NCBI GenBank assembly: GCA_963720515.1
Contig: OY970397.1
Span: 186,001 to 250,000, forward strand
Length of the DNA stretch: 64,000 bases
Source: G963720515 sp963720515
GTDB lineage: Bacteria; Actinomycetota; Thermoleophilia; Gaiellales; Gaiellaceae
Direction of reading: 5' to 3'
Shown here: in pieces, positions 25,570 through 35,300 of the stretch
Layout: every line of letters starts with the position of its first letter
Numbering within the stretch: the stretch's first letter is position 1
Notes under the pieces: generated by a model
What the model was told of the DNA's origin: nothing
The model's input: the letters and a program-made list of their open reading frames with translations, nothing else
The model's database searches: none
Position numbers and translations under genes: made by a program

Positions 25570-27576
25570 AGCAGAGCAGCGCACTTCTCGACCCCAGGAT
25601 CCTGCGCGGCGCCGCCGTCGACAGCTTCTGGAAGCTCGACCCGCGCCGGATGGCGCGCAACCCGGTCATGTTCGTCGTCGAGATCGGCAGCGTGCTCGTG
25701 ACGGCGCTGTTCCTGAAGGACCCGAGCGTGTTCGCCGGCCTGATCGCGGTCTGGCTGTGGTTCACGGTGCTCTTCGCCACCTTCGCGGAGGCGATGGCCG
25801 AGGGGCGCGGCAAGGCGCAGGCCGAGACGCTCCGCAAGACCCGCGCGCAGACGATCGCGCACCGCCGGGGCGCGGGAGGAGCACTCGAGGATGTGCCGAG
25901 CTCGGCGCTTCGTGCGGGCGACGAGCTCGTCGTCTCCACCGGCGAGGTGATCCCGGCTGACGGGGACGTGATCGAAGGCATCGCCAGCGTCGACGAATCC
26001 GCGATCACCGGCGAGTCGGCCCCGGTCATCCGCGAGTCCGGCGGGGACCGCTCGGCGGTGACCGGCGGCACCAAGGTCCTCTCGGACCAGATCGTCGTGC
26101 GCGTGACCTCGCAGCCCGGGGAGAGCTTCCTCGACCGGATGATCGGCCTCGTCGAGGGCGCGAGCCGGCAGAAGACGCCGAACGAGATCGCGCTCGACAT
26201 CCTCCTCGCGGGCCTGACGCTGATCTTCCTCGTGGCCGTCGTGACGCTGCAGCCGTTCGCCGTCTACTCGGACGCCCCGCAGTCCGTGATCGTGCTCGTC
26301 GCGCTGCTCGTCTGCCTGATCCCCACCACGATCGGCGCGCTCCTCTCGGCCATCGGGATCGCAGGCATGGACCGCCTCGTGCAGCGAAACGTGCTGGCCC
26401 TCTCGGGTCGTGCGGTCGAGGCGGCCGGCGACTGCTCCACGCTCCTGCTCGACAAGACCGGCACGATCACGCTCGGCAACCGGCAGGCCACGGCCTTCCT
26501 TCCGCTTCCCGGCGTGGACGAGGCCGAGCTCGCGGACGCGGCGCAGCTTTCGAGCTTCGCCGACGAGACGCCCGAGGGCCGCTCGATCGTCGTCCTCGCG
26601 AAGGAGCGGTTCGGCCTCCGGGCCCGGGAGCTGGCGGGTGCGACGCTCATCCCGTTCACGGCGCAGACGCGCATGAGCGGGGTCGAGGTCGACGGACGCT
26701 CGATCCGCAAGGGGGCGGGCGACTCGGTGCGCCGCTGGGTCGAGGAGCAGGGCGGCTCGGTGCCGCCCGAGCTCGACGAGATCGTCACCGGGGTCGCGTC
26801 GTCCGGCGGCACGCCGCTTGTGGTCGCGGAAGGCCGCCGCACGCTCGGCGTCGTGCAGCTCAAGGACGTCGTGAAGGAAGGGATCCACGAGCGGTTCGCC
26901 GAGCTGCGGGCCATGGGGATCCGCACGGTGATGATCACCGGGGACAATCCGCTCACCGCCCGGGCGATCGCCACCGAGGCGGGGGTCGACGACTTCCTGG
27001 CGGAGGCGACCCCCGAGGACAAGATGGCGCTCATCAAGCGCGAGCAGGCCGGCGGCGTGCTGGTCGCGATGACCGGCGACGGGACGAACGACGCACCCGG
27101 CGCTCGCCCAGGCCGACGTCGGCGTGGCGATGAACACCGGCACGCAGGCGGCCAAGGAAGCCGGGAACATGGTCGATCTCGACTCGAACCCGACGAAGCT
27201 GATCGAGGTCGTCGAGATCGGCAAGCAGCTCCTCATCACCCGCGGCGCGCTGACCACGTTCTCGCTCTCGAACGACGTCGCCAAGTACTTCGCGATCATC
27301 CCGGCGATGTTCGCGGGCGCGTTCCCCGTGCTCGACCGGCTCAACGTCATGTCGCTCGAGACGCCGGAAAGCGCGATCCTCTCCGCGGTCGTCTTCAACG
27401 CGCTCGTGATCGTCGCGCTCATCCCGCTCGCCCTCCGAGGCGTGCGCTTCCGCGCCGTGTCCGCCGCCTCGATGCTGCGGCGCAACCTCCTCATCTACGG
27501 CCTCGGCGGCATCGTCGCGCCGTTCCTCGGCATCAAGCTGATCGACCTCGTGATCAACGGACTGGGGATCCTCTGA
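25566..27576 (+). CDS. kdpB: Potassium-transporting ATPase ATP-binding subunit KdpB (frameshifted)
   Basis: This P-type ATPase subunit drives K+ uptake through KdpA. Visible motifs are TGESAPVIRESGGDRSAVTGG, the phosphorylation site DKTGTITLGNRQA, TPEDKM, and GDGTNDAP with the rest of the hinge after a shift. An extra C at 27096-27098 displaces the frame. Without it the protein reads TNDAPALAQADVGVAMNTGT and continues to the C-terminal helices. GTG 25566 overlaps the kdpA stop. Corrected length is about 669 residues. Confidence 0.94.
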
Positions 27577-28148
27577 TGCGCCGCCAGCTCGTTCCCGCCG
27601 TCGTCGCCTTCCTCGCCTTCACCGTCCTCTGCGGGCTCGTGTACCCGCTCGCCATCACCGGGGTCGCGCAGATCGCATTCCCCGGGCGGGCCGATGGGTC
27701 GCTCGTCGAGCGCGACGGCAAGCTGGTCGGGTCGAGCCTGATCGGTCAGACCTTCTCGGGGCCGCAGTACTTCCAGCCCCGGGCGTCGAGCGCAGGTGAG
27801 GGGTACGACGCCATGGCGAGCTCGGCCTCGAACCTCGGGCCGAGCAATCCCGACCTGCTCGATGCGGTCGCCGAGCGGGAGAAGGCCTATCGCGCGGACA
27901 ACGGGCTGGCTCCGGACGAGCGCCTGCCGGCGGACGCGATCACCGGCTCGGGCTCCGGGCTCGATCCGCACATCTCTCCCACGAACGCGCGCCTCCAGGC
28001 GCGGCGGGTCGCGCAGGAGCGCGGCATGAGCCTCGACGAGGTCCTGGCGCTCGTGGACGCGCACACGGACGGCCGGTCGCTCGGATTCCTCGGCGAGCCG
28101 GGCGTCAACGTCCTCGAGCTGAACCTCGCGCTGGACGCGCAGGCGTAG
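27576..28148 (+). CDS. kdpC: Potassium-transporting ATPase subunit KdpC
   Basis: The 190-residue protein has one N-terminal membrane helix (LVPAVVAFLAFTVLCGLVYPLAITG). Conserved KdpC motifs follow: GSSLIGQTFSGPQYFQPRASSAG, ASNLGPSNPDL, and the C-terminal LDPHISPTNARLQARRVA and FLGEPGVNVLELN. It stabilises nucleotide binding by KdpB. ATG 27576 overlaps the kdpB TGA. Confidence 0.95.
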   Translation: MRRQLVPAVVAFLAFTVLCGLVYPLAITGVAQIAFPGRADGSLVERDGKLVGSSLIGQTFSGPQYFQPRASSAGEGYDAMASSASNLGPSNPDLLDAVAEREKAYRADNGLAPDERLPADAITGSGSGLDPHISPTNARLQARRVAQERGMSLDEVLALVDAHTDGRSLGFLGEPGVNVLELNLALDAQA

Positions 28149-28157
28149 CCTTCCGCC

Positions 28158-30641
28158 ATGGCGCGCGGAACGCTCCGCATCTACCTCGGCGCCGCTCCCG
28201 GCGTCGGCAAGACGTTCGCGATGCTCGGCGAAGGGCGTCGCCGCAAGGAACGAGGAACCGACGTCGTAGTCGGCTTCGTCGAGACGCACGGACGGGCGAA
28301 GACCGCCGAGCAGCTCGGCGACCTCGAGGTCGTCCCGCGCAAGACGATCGAGTACCGCGACGCGACGTTCGAGGAGATGGACGTGGACGCCGTGCTCGCG
28401 CGGCACCCGGAGGTCGCGCTCGTCGACGAGCTCGCGCACACGAACGTGCCGGGCTCGAAGCACGAGAAGCGCTGGGAGGACATCGACGATCTCCTGGATG
28501 CCGGGATCACGGTGATCTCGACGCTCAACATCCAGCACCTCGAGTCGCTGAACGACGTGGTCGAGCAGATCACCGGCGTCAAGCAGCGCGAGACGGTGCC
28601 GGACGAGGTCGTGCGCCGAGCCGACCAGATCGAGATCGTGGACATGGCGCCGGAGGCCCTTCGACGCCGCATGGCGCACGGGAACATCTATCCCGCGGAG
28701 CGGATCGACGCCGCGCTCGGCAACTACTTCCGTCCGGGGAATCTCGGCGCCCTTCGTGAGCTGGCCCTCCTCTGGGTGGCCGACCGGGTGGACGAGGCGC
28801 TGCAGGAATACCGCGACCGTCAGGGCATCGACCGGCCGTGGGAGACGCGCGAGCGCGTCGTCGTGGCGCTGACCGGGTCGCCCGACGGCGACCGGCTCAT
28901 TCGACGCGGCGCCCGCATTGCCGCGCGCGCGAAGGGCGACCTCCTCGCCGTGCACGTCCGGTCGCAGGACGGGCTCGCGGGCCCCTCCGCGGCGAGGCTC
29001 GACGAGCAGCGTGCGCTCCTCGAGGACGTCGGCGGTACCTATCGCGAGGTGGTGGGCGCCGACGTGGGCGCCGCGCTCGTGGACGCGGCGCGCTCGCTCA
29101 ACGCGACCCAGATCGTCCTCGGCGCGACCCGGAGGTCTCGCTGGGCCGAGCTCACGCGCGGCTCCGTGATCAACCGCGTCATCCGCGACTCGGGGCCCGG
29201 CATCGACGTGCACGTGTTGGGCCACGCGGGCGACCTGCCTGCCGGTGGGCTTCCCCGAACGACGCGCCCGGCCGCCCTGCCGCGCCGCCGTGTCCGCATC
29301 GGCTTCGCGATCGCCGTCGTCGGGCCGCTCGCGTTGACGCTCGTGCTCTCGCAGCTTCGAGATCACCTCGCGCTTCCGAGCGTGCTCCTGCTCTTCCTTC
29401 TGCTCGTCGTGGCGGTCTCGGCGATCGGCGGCCTCTGGCCGGCGCTCGTCGCCGCCGTCTCAGGGTTCCTCCTCGTCAACTGGTACTTCACGCCGCCGCT
29501 GCACACCTTCACGATCCGCGAAGGGGAGAACCTGCTCGCGCTCGTCGTCTTCCTCGCGGTCGCGCTCATCGTGAGCGGCTTCGTCGAGCTCTCGGCTCGC
29601 CGAGCCGCCTCGGGAGCCCGGGCCCAGGCCGAGGCCGAGGCCTTCGCCCGCCTCGCCGGCTCGTCGCCGGTACCGACGCTGCTCGAGAGTCTCCGCCGGA
29701 TCTTCGGCTTCGACGGGGTCTCGCTGCTCCACCGTAAGGGAGAGGCCTGGCGGATCGAAGCCGCCGCCGGAACGCCGGTGCCGGCCTCCCCGAGCGACGC
29801 GACCGCGACCGTCGAGGTCGGAGAGCGCCATGTCCTTGCGATCGCCGGGGCCGCGAGCGTCGGGGGCGACGACCGGATCCTCAACGCATTCGTCGCCGAG
29901 CTCGCCGCGTCGCTCGACGTCCAGGAGCTCGAAGCCGAAGCCTCGGAGGCCGGCACGCTCGCCGCCGCCAGCGAGCTCCGGACGGCGATCCTCGCGGCCG
30001 TCTCACACGACCTGCGCACCCCGCTCGCCGCGATCAAGGCGTCCGTCACGAGCCTGCTCTCAGAGGACGTCGACTGGACGCCCGAGGCCCGGCGCGAGTT
30101 CCTGGAGACGATCGACGAGCAGGCCGACCGGCTCAACGATCTCGTCGGCAACCTGCTCGACATGAGCCGACTCCAGACCGGCGCCCTGCAGACGAGGCTC
30201 GCCCCGGTCGGACTCGAGGAGATCGTGCCGGCCGCCCTGCGAAGCCTCGGTGCGAGCGCCGACCAGGTGGACGTCCACGTCGCCGAGACCCTTCCGCGTG
30301 TGCTCGCGGACGCCGGTCTCCTGGAGCGGGCGCTCGCGAACGTCATCGCGAACGCCCTCACGGCGTCGCCGCCCGACGCCCGCGTCGTCGTCGACGCCGG
30401 CGTCGCCGGCGGGCGCGTTGACCTCCGGGTGGTCGACCGCGGGCCCGGGATCTCCTCCGGTGAGCGAGAGCAGATGTTCCTGCCGTTCCAGCGGCTCGGC
30501 GACTCGGGCAACGGCTCGGGCGTCGGGCTCGGGCTCGCGGTGGCGAAGGGGTTCGTCGAGGCAATGGACGGCCAGGTCGAGGTCGAGGACACGCCCGCGG
30601 GCGGCCTCACCATGATCTTCCGCCTCAAGGCGGCGGAATGA
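28158..30641 (+). CDS. kdpD: Sensor histidine kinase KdpD
   Basis: The 827-residue sensor has the cytoplasmic KdpD domain with Walker A (GAAPGVGKT, residues 12-20) and VGFVETHGR. A universal-stress-like domain (VVVALTGSPDGDRLIRRG) and four close membrane helices (about 385-480) come next. The kinase core follows: phospho-His in AVSHDLRTPLAAIKAS, N-box NVIANAL, and G-boxes DRGPGIS and GSGVGLGLAVAKGF. It senses K+ limitation or osmotic stress and phosphorylates KdpE. It lies 9 nt after kdpC and overlaps kdpE by 4 bp. Confidence 0.96.
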   Translation: MARGTLRIYLGAAPGVGKTFAMLGEGRRRKERGTDVVVGFVETHGRAKTAEQLGDLEVVPRKTIEYRDATFEEMDVDAVLARHPEVALVDELAHTNVPGSKHEKRWEDIDDLLDAGITVISTLNIQHLESLNDVVEQITGVKQRETVPDEVVRRADQIEIVDMAPEALRRRMAHGNIYPAERIDAALGNYFRPGNLGALRELALLWVADRVDEALQEYRDRQGIDRPWETRERVVVALTGSPDGDRLIRRGARIAARAKGDLLAVHVRSQDGLAGPSAARLDEQRALLEDVGGTYREVVGADVGAALVDAARSLNATQIVLGATRRSRWAELTRGSVINRVIRDSGPGIDVHVLGHAGDLPAGGLPRTTRPAALPRRRVRIGFAIAVVGPLALTLVLSQLRDHLALPSVLLLFLLLVVAVSAIGGLWPALVAAVSGFLLVNWYFTPPLHTFTIREGENLLALVVFLAVALIVSGFVELSARRAASGARAQAEAEAFARLAGSSPVPTLLESLRRIFGFDGVSLLHRKGEAWRIEAAAGTPVPASPSDATATVEVGERHVLAIAGAASVGGDDRILNAFVAELAASLDVQELEAEASEAGTLAAASELRTAILAAVSHDLRTPLAAIKASVTSLLSEDVDWTPEARREFLETIDEQADRLNDLVGNLLDMSRLQTGALQTRLAPVGLEEIVPAALRSLGASADQVDVHVAETLPRVLADAGLLERALANVIANALTASPPDARVVVDAGVAGGRVDLRVVDRGPGISSGEREQMFLPFQRLGDSGNGSGVGLGLAVAKGFVEAMDGQVEVEDTPAGGLTMIFRLKAAE

Positions 30642-31336
30642 CGCGCATCCTGGTCGTCGACGACGAGCCGCACATCCTCCGCGCGCTCGGGATCAACCTG
30701 AAGGCGCGCGGGTACGACGTCGACCTCGCACCCACCGGCGAGGAGGCGCTGACGGTCGCAGCCCGGCATCACCCCGACGCGGTCGTGCTCGACCTCGGGC
30801 TCCCGGGGATCGACGGCATCGACGTGATCCGCGGCCTGCGCGGCTGGAGCGAGGTTCCGATCCTGGTGCTCTCCGCCCGCGAGACCGAGCCGGACAAGGT
30901 CGCGGCCCTCGACGCCGGCGCGGACGACTACGTGACGAAGCCCTTCGGCATGGACGAGCTGCTCGCGCGTCTGAGGGCGGCGCTGCGCAGGGCGGCGCCG
31001 AGCGAGGAGGAAGCCGTCGTCGAGACGCCGGACTTCACGGTCGACCTGGCCGCGAAGCGCGTGACGCGCCGTGGGGAGGAGGTCCGGCTGACCCCGACCG
31101 AATGGCAGATCGTCGAGGCGCTCGTCCGGCACCCCGGCAAGCTCATTACCCAGCGGCAGCTTCTCCAGGGCGTCTGGGGCGCCCAGTACGAGAAGGAGAC
31201 GAACTACCTCCGCGTCTACCTCGCCCAGATCCGTCGCAAGCTCGAGCCGGATCCCGCGCAGCCGCTGTACTTCAAGACCGAACCGGGGATCGGCTACCGG
31301 TTCGAGCCCGCCGACGCGAGCCGGCCGGCGGCCTAG
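30638..31336 (+). CDS. kdpE: Response regulator KdpE
   Basis: The 232-residue OmpR-type regulator has a receiver with acidic pocket (VVDDEP), phospho-Asp in DAVVLDLGLPG, Lys in DYVTKPF, and a winged-helix output domain ending in PGIGYRFEP. It activates kdp transcription after phosphorylation by KdpD. Its TAG stop shares CTAG with the stop of the convergent histidine kinase gene. Confidence 0.94.
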   Translation: MTRILVVDDEPHILRALGINLKARGYDVDLAPTGEEALTVAARHHPDAVVLDLGLPGIDGIDVIRGLRGWSEVPILVLSARETEPDKVAALDAGADDYVTKPFGMDELLARLRAALRRAAPSEEEAVVETPDFTVDLAAKRVTRRGEEVRLTPTEWQIVEALVRHPGKLITQRQLLQGVWGAQYEKETNYLRVYLAQIRRKLEPDPAQPLYFKTEPGIGYRFEPADASRPAA

Positions 31337-32313
31337 CCGGGGAAGACGCAGCGCACGGTGAGCCCCTGGCCGCGGCCGCCCGTCGCCTCGACCCGGCCGC
31401 CCGCCGCGGTGACGATGTGCTTCACGATCGCGAGCCCGAGGCCGGTTCCGCGCGAGGCGCGGGCGAGGTCGGCGCGGTAGAAGCGCTCGAAGAGCCGCGG
31501 GAGGTCGTCCTCGGAGACGCCGATGCCGTCGTCCGTCCCTGCGAGGACGATCTCGCCGTCCTCGCGCGTCACCGTCAGCCGAAGCCTCGCGCCCACGCCG
31601 GCGTAGTGGACGGCGTTGTCCACGAGGTTCGTGCCGATCACGCGGATCATGCGCGGCCGGAGCGGCAGCTCGAGCGCCTCGTCGCCGGAGACCTCGACGC
31701 GGACGCCCGCGCGCACCGACTTCTCGCCCGAGCGCTCCGCGACCTCACGGAGGATCGGGAGCGCCGGCGTGGAGCCGAGCCCGACCAGCTCCCGGCCCGA
31801 CTCGAGCTCGGAGAGGAAGAGGACGTCGTCGATCAGCTCGCCGATCTCGGCCACCTCGGTTCGCGCCTGCTCGACGAGCGCCTCAACGTCGGCGCCGGGA
31901 AGCGTCGCGGTCTCGAGCAGGGCGAGGAGGCGGGCGAGCGGCGTGCGAAGCTCGTGCGAGACGGCCGCCGTGAACCCCGAGCGGAGCTCCTCGTACGCCG
32001 CCACGTCGCCGGGGTCGGAGAGGTAGAGGAGCGTCTCGCGGCGCCCTTCGATCTCGTACGGCACGCGCAGCGGCGTGCGGTTCGAGCCGGACGCGAGCAT
32101 CTCGTCCGTCACGTGCGCGCCCTCGACGAGCCCCTCGAGCGCCTCGCGGGCGCGGCGGCTCGCCGCGACGACGCGATCGTCGTCGTCCACGATCAGCACG
32201 AACTCCCGGCTCTCCTCCACGATCCAGCGTCCACGTTCCGCGTCGCGTTCCAGCCTGGCCGTCGCCATGTCGTCAGATTCGCTGCCGCGCAGCCGTTTCC
32301 AGCGTGCGTTCAC
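31333..32313 (-). CDS. phoR: PhoR/SenX3-like sensor histidine kinase, apparently soluble
   Basis: The protein has a PAS-like sensor part (FVLIVDDDDRVVAASRRAREAL), the dimerisation box FTAAVSHELRTPLARLLALL, N-box NLVDNAVHYAG, and G-boxes DDGIGVSEDDLP and RGTGLGLAIVKHIV. It is divergent from a RegX3/PhoP-type regulator with a PHO box between them. Hence the phosphate-sensor assignment. No membrane segment is visible, unlike most PhoR/SenX3 proteins. GTG 32313 lies inside the PHO box; ATG 32268 is a credible shorter start that leaves the box free. Confidence 0.8.
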   Translation of the reverse strand: MNARWKRLRGSESDDMATARLERDAERGRWIVEESREFVLIVDDDDRVVAASRRAREALEGLVEGAHVTDEMLASGSNRTPLRVPYEIEGRRETLLYLSDPGDVAAYEELRSGFTAAVSHELRTPLARLLALLETATLPGADVEALVEQARTEVAEIGELIDDVLFLSELESGRELVGLGSTPALPILREVAERSGEKSVRAGVRVEVSGDEALELPLRPRMIRVIGTNLVDNAVHYAGVGARLRLTVTREDGEIVLAGTDDGIGVSEDDLPRLFERFYRADLARASRGTGLGLAIVKHIVTAAGGRVEATGGRGQGLTVRCVFPG

Positions 32314-32340
32314 CGCTTGTTCACTGCTCCTTCACCGCTG
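32308..32340 (+). promoter_or_regulatory. PHO box (three 11-bp direct repeats) between phoR and phoP
   Basis: Three units in register: GTTCACCGCTT (32308-32318), GTTCACTGCTC (32319-32329) and CTTCACCGCTG (32330-32340). The unit length and the GTTCAC core match PhoP sites of actinobacteria. The repeats read toward phoP, whose start lies about 36 nt further on. Autoregulation is the simplest reading. Confidence 0.82.
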
Positions 32341-32375
32341 AAAAACCCCCAGCACCTCGCCTCGGCGTCATTATC

Positions 32376-33125
32376 GTGACCAGCGTGCCGAAGGTTCTCA
32401 TCATCGAGGACGACGACGTCATTGCGAGCGGGATGTCCCAGCACCTCGTGTCTGCGGGCTTCGACCCCGTCTGGGTGAACAAGGGCGAGGCCGGCCTCGC
32501 GCGCCTGCGCTACGAGAATCCAGATGTCTGCGTGCTCGACCTCATGCTTCCCGGCCTCGACGGCTGGAGCCTCCTCGAGACCGCCCGGCGCGAGGGGATC
32601 GGGACGCCGATCGTGGTCGTGAGCGCCCGGGGCACCGAGCACGACCGGGTGCACGCGCTCGAGATCGGCGCGGACGACTACCTCGTGAAGCCGTTCTCGA
32701 TGAAGGAGCTCGTCGCCCGCGTCCGAGCGGCCGCCCGGCGCGGCGTCCGCGCGCAGGGCGAGGAGCGCGGCGAGCCGGTCGAGATCGAGGAGCTCCGGGT
32801 CGATCCGCTGAACGTCCAGGCCTACATCCACGGCGACTCGATCGAGCTCACGCCGACCGAGTTCCGGCTCCTGTACGCGCTCGCGCTCGAGCGCGGCCGG
32901 GTCGTCACCCGCGACGAGCTCCTCCAGAAGATCTGGGGCCGGCGCCAGACACGCCGCGACCGGACCGTGGACGTCTTCGTCCGCAAGCTCCGGGACAAGA
33001 TGGAGGCGGCGGATCCCGAACACACGTTCATCCAAACGCGCTACGGCGTCGGCTACAAGCTCGATCCGGTGGCGAAGGAAGAGGCGGTCACGGCCGCCGG
33101 CCACCACTCCGATACCACCTCTTAA
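32376..33125 (+). CDS. phoP: PhoP/RegX3-like response regulator
   Basis: The OmpR-type regulator has receiver motifs (LIIEDDDV, phospho-Asp in CVLDLMLPG, Lys in DYLVKPF) and a winged-helix domain (IELTPTEFRLLYALALERG, then RTVDVFVRKLRDKM and YGVGYKLDP). It starts at GTG 32376 or GTG 32385; a CATTAT hexamer just upstream suggests a nearly leaderless mRNA. The PHO box, the divergent kinase gene and the following ppk make phosphate-starvation control likely. The ppk gene follows after 37 nt. Confidence 0.85.
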   Translation: MTSVPKVLIIEDDDVIASGMSQHLVSAGFDPVWVNKGEAGLARLRYENPDVCVLDLMLPGLDGWSLLETARREGIGTPIVVVSARGTEHDRVHALEIGADDYLVKPFSMKELVARVRAAARRGVRAQGEERGEPVEIEELRVDPLNVQAYIHGDSIELTPTEFRLLYALALERGRVVTRDELLQKIWGRRQTRRDRTVDVFVRKLRDKMEAADPEHTFIQTRYGVGYKLDPVAKEEAVTAAGHHSDTTS

Positions 33126-33162
33126 CCCACGCGGGCGGCTCTCGCGCGAGAATGTGGGGTTC

Positions 33163-35274
33163 ATGCCGACGACTCGGACGAAGCCGGCGCGCGCTGTCCG
33201 CGAACGGCGCGAGCGGCTACTGAATCGCGAGCTCTCGTGGCTCGAGTTCAACGCGCGCGTCCTCGAGCTGGCCGGCGACAAGAACCTGCCGCTCCTCGAG
33301 CGGACGAAGTTCTGCTCCATCTTCTCCTCGAACCTCGACGAGTTCTTCATGGTCCGCGTCGCCGGGCTCATGGGTCAGGCGGCCTCGGGCCTCGACGTCC
33401 GCTCGCCGGACGGGCGGACCCCGCGCCAGGCGCTGGCCGAGATCCGCACGCGCGTCGAGGCGCTGACCGCCGCCCAGTCGAAGCTCTGGACCCGGGACCT
33501 CAAGCCAGCGCTCGCCGAGGAGGGCATCGGCATCGCCCGAGTCGTCGAGTGCGACGCCGAGGAGGTCGAGGAACTCGGGAAGCGGTTCGAGCGCGAGGTC
33601 TACCCGATGCTGACGCCGCTCGCGGTCGGGCCCGGTCAGCCGTTCCCGTACATCTCGGGACTCTCGCTCTCGCTGGCCGTGTTCGTCCGCGACCCGGAGA
33701 CCGGGGAGGAGCGGTTCGCGCGCGTGAAGGTGCCCGAGGGGCTCCCGCGCTTCTTCGAGGTCGGGCAGCGGGGGATGCGCGTCCCGCTCGAGGCCGCGAT
33801 CGCGCATTTCCTGGCCGCGCTCTTCCCGCAGATGGAGATCGTCGAGTCCTCGGTCTTCCGCGTCACGCGCGACGCGGACTTCGAGGTCTCGGACGAGGCC
33901 GACGACCTGCTCGAGGCGGTCGAGAGCGAGCTCCGCCGCCGCCGGTTCGGGGAGCCCGTGCGCCTCGAGGTCTCCGAGGCGATGTCCACGCGGATGCTCG
34001 AACGCCTCCAGCGCGGCCTGCATGTGGAGGAGAGCGAGACCGTCCGGATCCAGGGGCTCCTCGACCTCGCCGACCTGCTGCAGCTCGCGTCGATCGAGCG
34101 CCCCGACCTGAAGAACCCCGTCTGGGTCGGCACGACGCCGGAGCGCTTCGCCGGGCGGACGGCCCCTGGGGAGCTCTTCACCGAGATCGCGGCGGGCGAC
34201 ATGCTCGTCCACCACCCGTACGACGCGTTCGCGACGACGTTCGAGGCGTTCGTCGGCGAGGCCGCGGAGGACGCCGCGGTGACGGCGATCAAGACCGCCG
34301 TCTACCGGACGAGCGGCGACTCGCCGCTCGTTCCCGCGCTGGTCGCGGCCGCCGAGGAGGGAAAGCAGAGCGTGTGCCTCGTCGAGCTCAAGGCGCGCTT
34401 CGACGAGCACCGGAACATCGAGTGGTCGCGGGCTCTCGAGCGCGCGGGCGTCCACGTCGTCTACGGCTTCCCCAGCCTCAAGATCCACGCGAAGATGACG
34501 CTCATCGTGCGCCGCGAGGCCGGCGGACTCCGCCGCTACGTCCACGTCGGCACCGGCAACTACCACGCCTCGACCGCGCGCCTCTACGAGGACTTCGGGC
34601 TCTTCACCGCGGACGAGGACATCGGCGCCGACATCGCCGACCTCTTCAACTACCTCACCGGGTTCGGCCGGCCGCAGCGCTTCCGCAAGCTGCTCGTCGC
34701 GCCGTTCACGCTCCGGCCGCGCCTGCTCGAGGAGATCGAGAAGGTCGGCGCCGCCGCGGCGGCCGGGAAGCCGGCGCAGATCCGCCTGAAGGTGAACGCG
34801 CTCACCGACGAGGAGGTGATCGACGCGCTCTACGCCGCCGGGCAGCAGGGCGCGCGGATCGAGATCGTCGCGCGCGGCATCTGCTCGCTTCGCCCGGGCG
34901 TCCCGGGCCTCTCGGACACGATCCGCGTCCGGAGCGTCCTCGGCCGGTTCCTCGAGCACAGCCGCGTCTTCCACTTCCGGGCCGGGAAAACCGAGACCTG
35001 GCTCATGGGGAGCGCCGATCTCATGGGGCGCAATCTCGACCGGCGCCTCGAGGTCGTCGCGCCCGTCGAGGCGCCGGCGCACCAGGCGCGCCTCGGAGAG
35101 GTCTTCGACACGCTGCTCGCCGACGAGACGGACGCCTGGGAGCTCGGCGCGGACGGCTCGTGGACCCGCTGCACGTCCGGTGGGAACGGGCGTGCGCGCG
35201 GCACGCAGGAGGTTCTCATGCGGAAGGCGCGCCCTTCCCTAGCCCGTCGCCGGCCCTCGTCCCCTAAGCGCTAG
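33163..35274 (+). CDS. ppk1: Polyphosphate kinase PPK1
   Basis: PPK1 makes inorganic polyphosphate from ATP through a phospho-His intermediate. The N-terminal domain shows LNRELSWLEFNARVLELA. Active-site segments are KIHAKMTLIVRRE (phospho-His), VHVGTGNYHASTARLYEDFGLFTAD, and MGSADLMGRNLDRRLEV near the end. At 703 residues it is full length. ATG 33163 is preferred to GTG 33154. It lies behind phoP and before ppx on the same strand, so phosphate starvation may induce it. Confidence 0.95.
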   Translation: MPTTRTKPARAVRERRERLLNRELSWLEFNARVLELAGDKNLPLLERTKFCSIFSSNLDEFFMVRVAGLMGQAASGLDVRSPDGRTPRQALAEIRTRVEALTAAQSKLWTRDLKPALAEEGIGIARVVECDAEEVEELGKRFEREVYPMLTPLAVGPGQPFPYISGLSLSLAVFVRDPETGEERFARVKVPEGLPRFFEVGQRGMRVPLEAAIAHFLAALFPQMEIVESSVFRVTRDADFEVSDEADDLLEAVESELRRRRFGEPVRLEVSEAMSTRMLERLQRGLHVEESETVRIQGLLDLADLLQLASIERPDLKNPVWVGTTPERFAGRTAPGELFTEIAAGDMLVHHPYDAFATTFEAFVGEAAEDAAVTAIKTAVYRTSGDSPLVPALVAAAEEGKQSVCLVELKARFDEHRNIEWSRALERAGVHVVYGFPSLKIHAKMTLIVRREAGGLRRYVHVGTGNYHASTARLYEDFGLFTADEDIGADIADLFNYLTGFGRPQRFRKLLVAPFTLRPRLLEEIEKVGAAAAAGKPAQIRLKVNALTDEEVIDALYAAGQQGARIEIVARGICSLRPGVPGLSDTIRVRSVLGRFLEHSRVFHFRAGKTETWLMGSADLMGRNLDRRLEVVAPVEAPAHQARLGEVFDTLLADETDAWELGADGSWTRCTSGGNGRARGTQEVLMRKARPSLARRRPSSPKR

Positions 35275-35300
35275 CCGACTCGCTGCCGACAATGTGGCCG

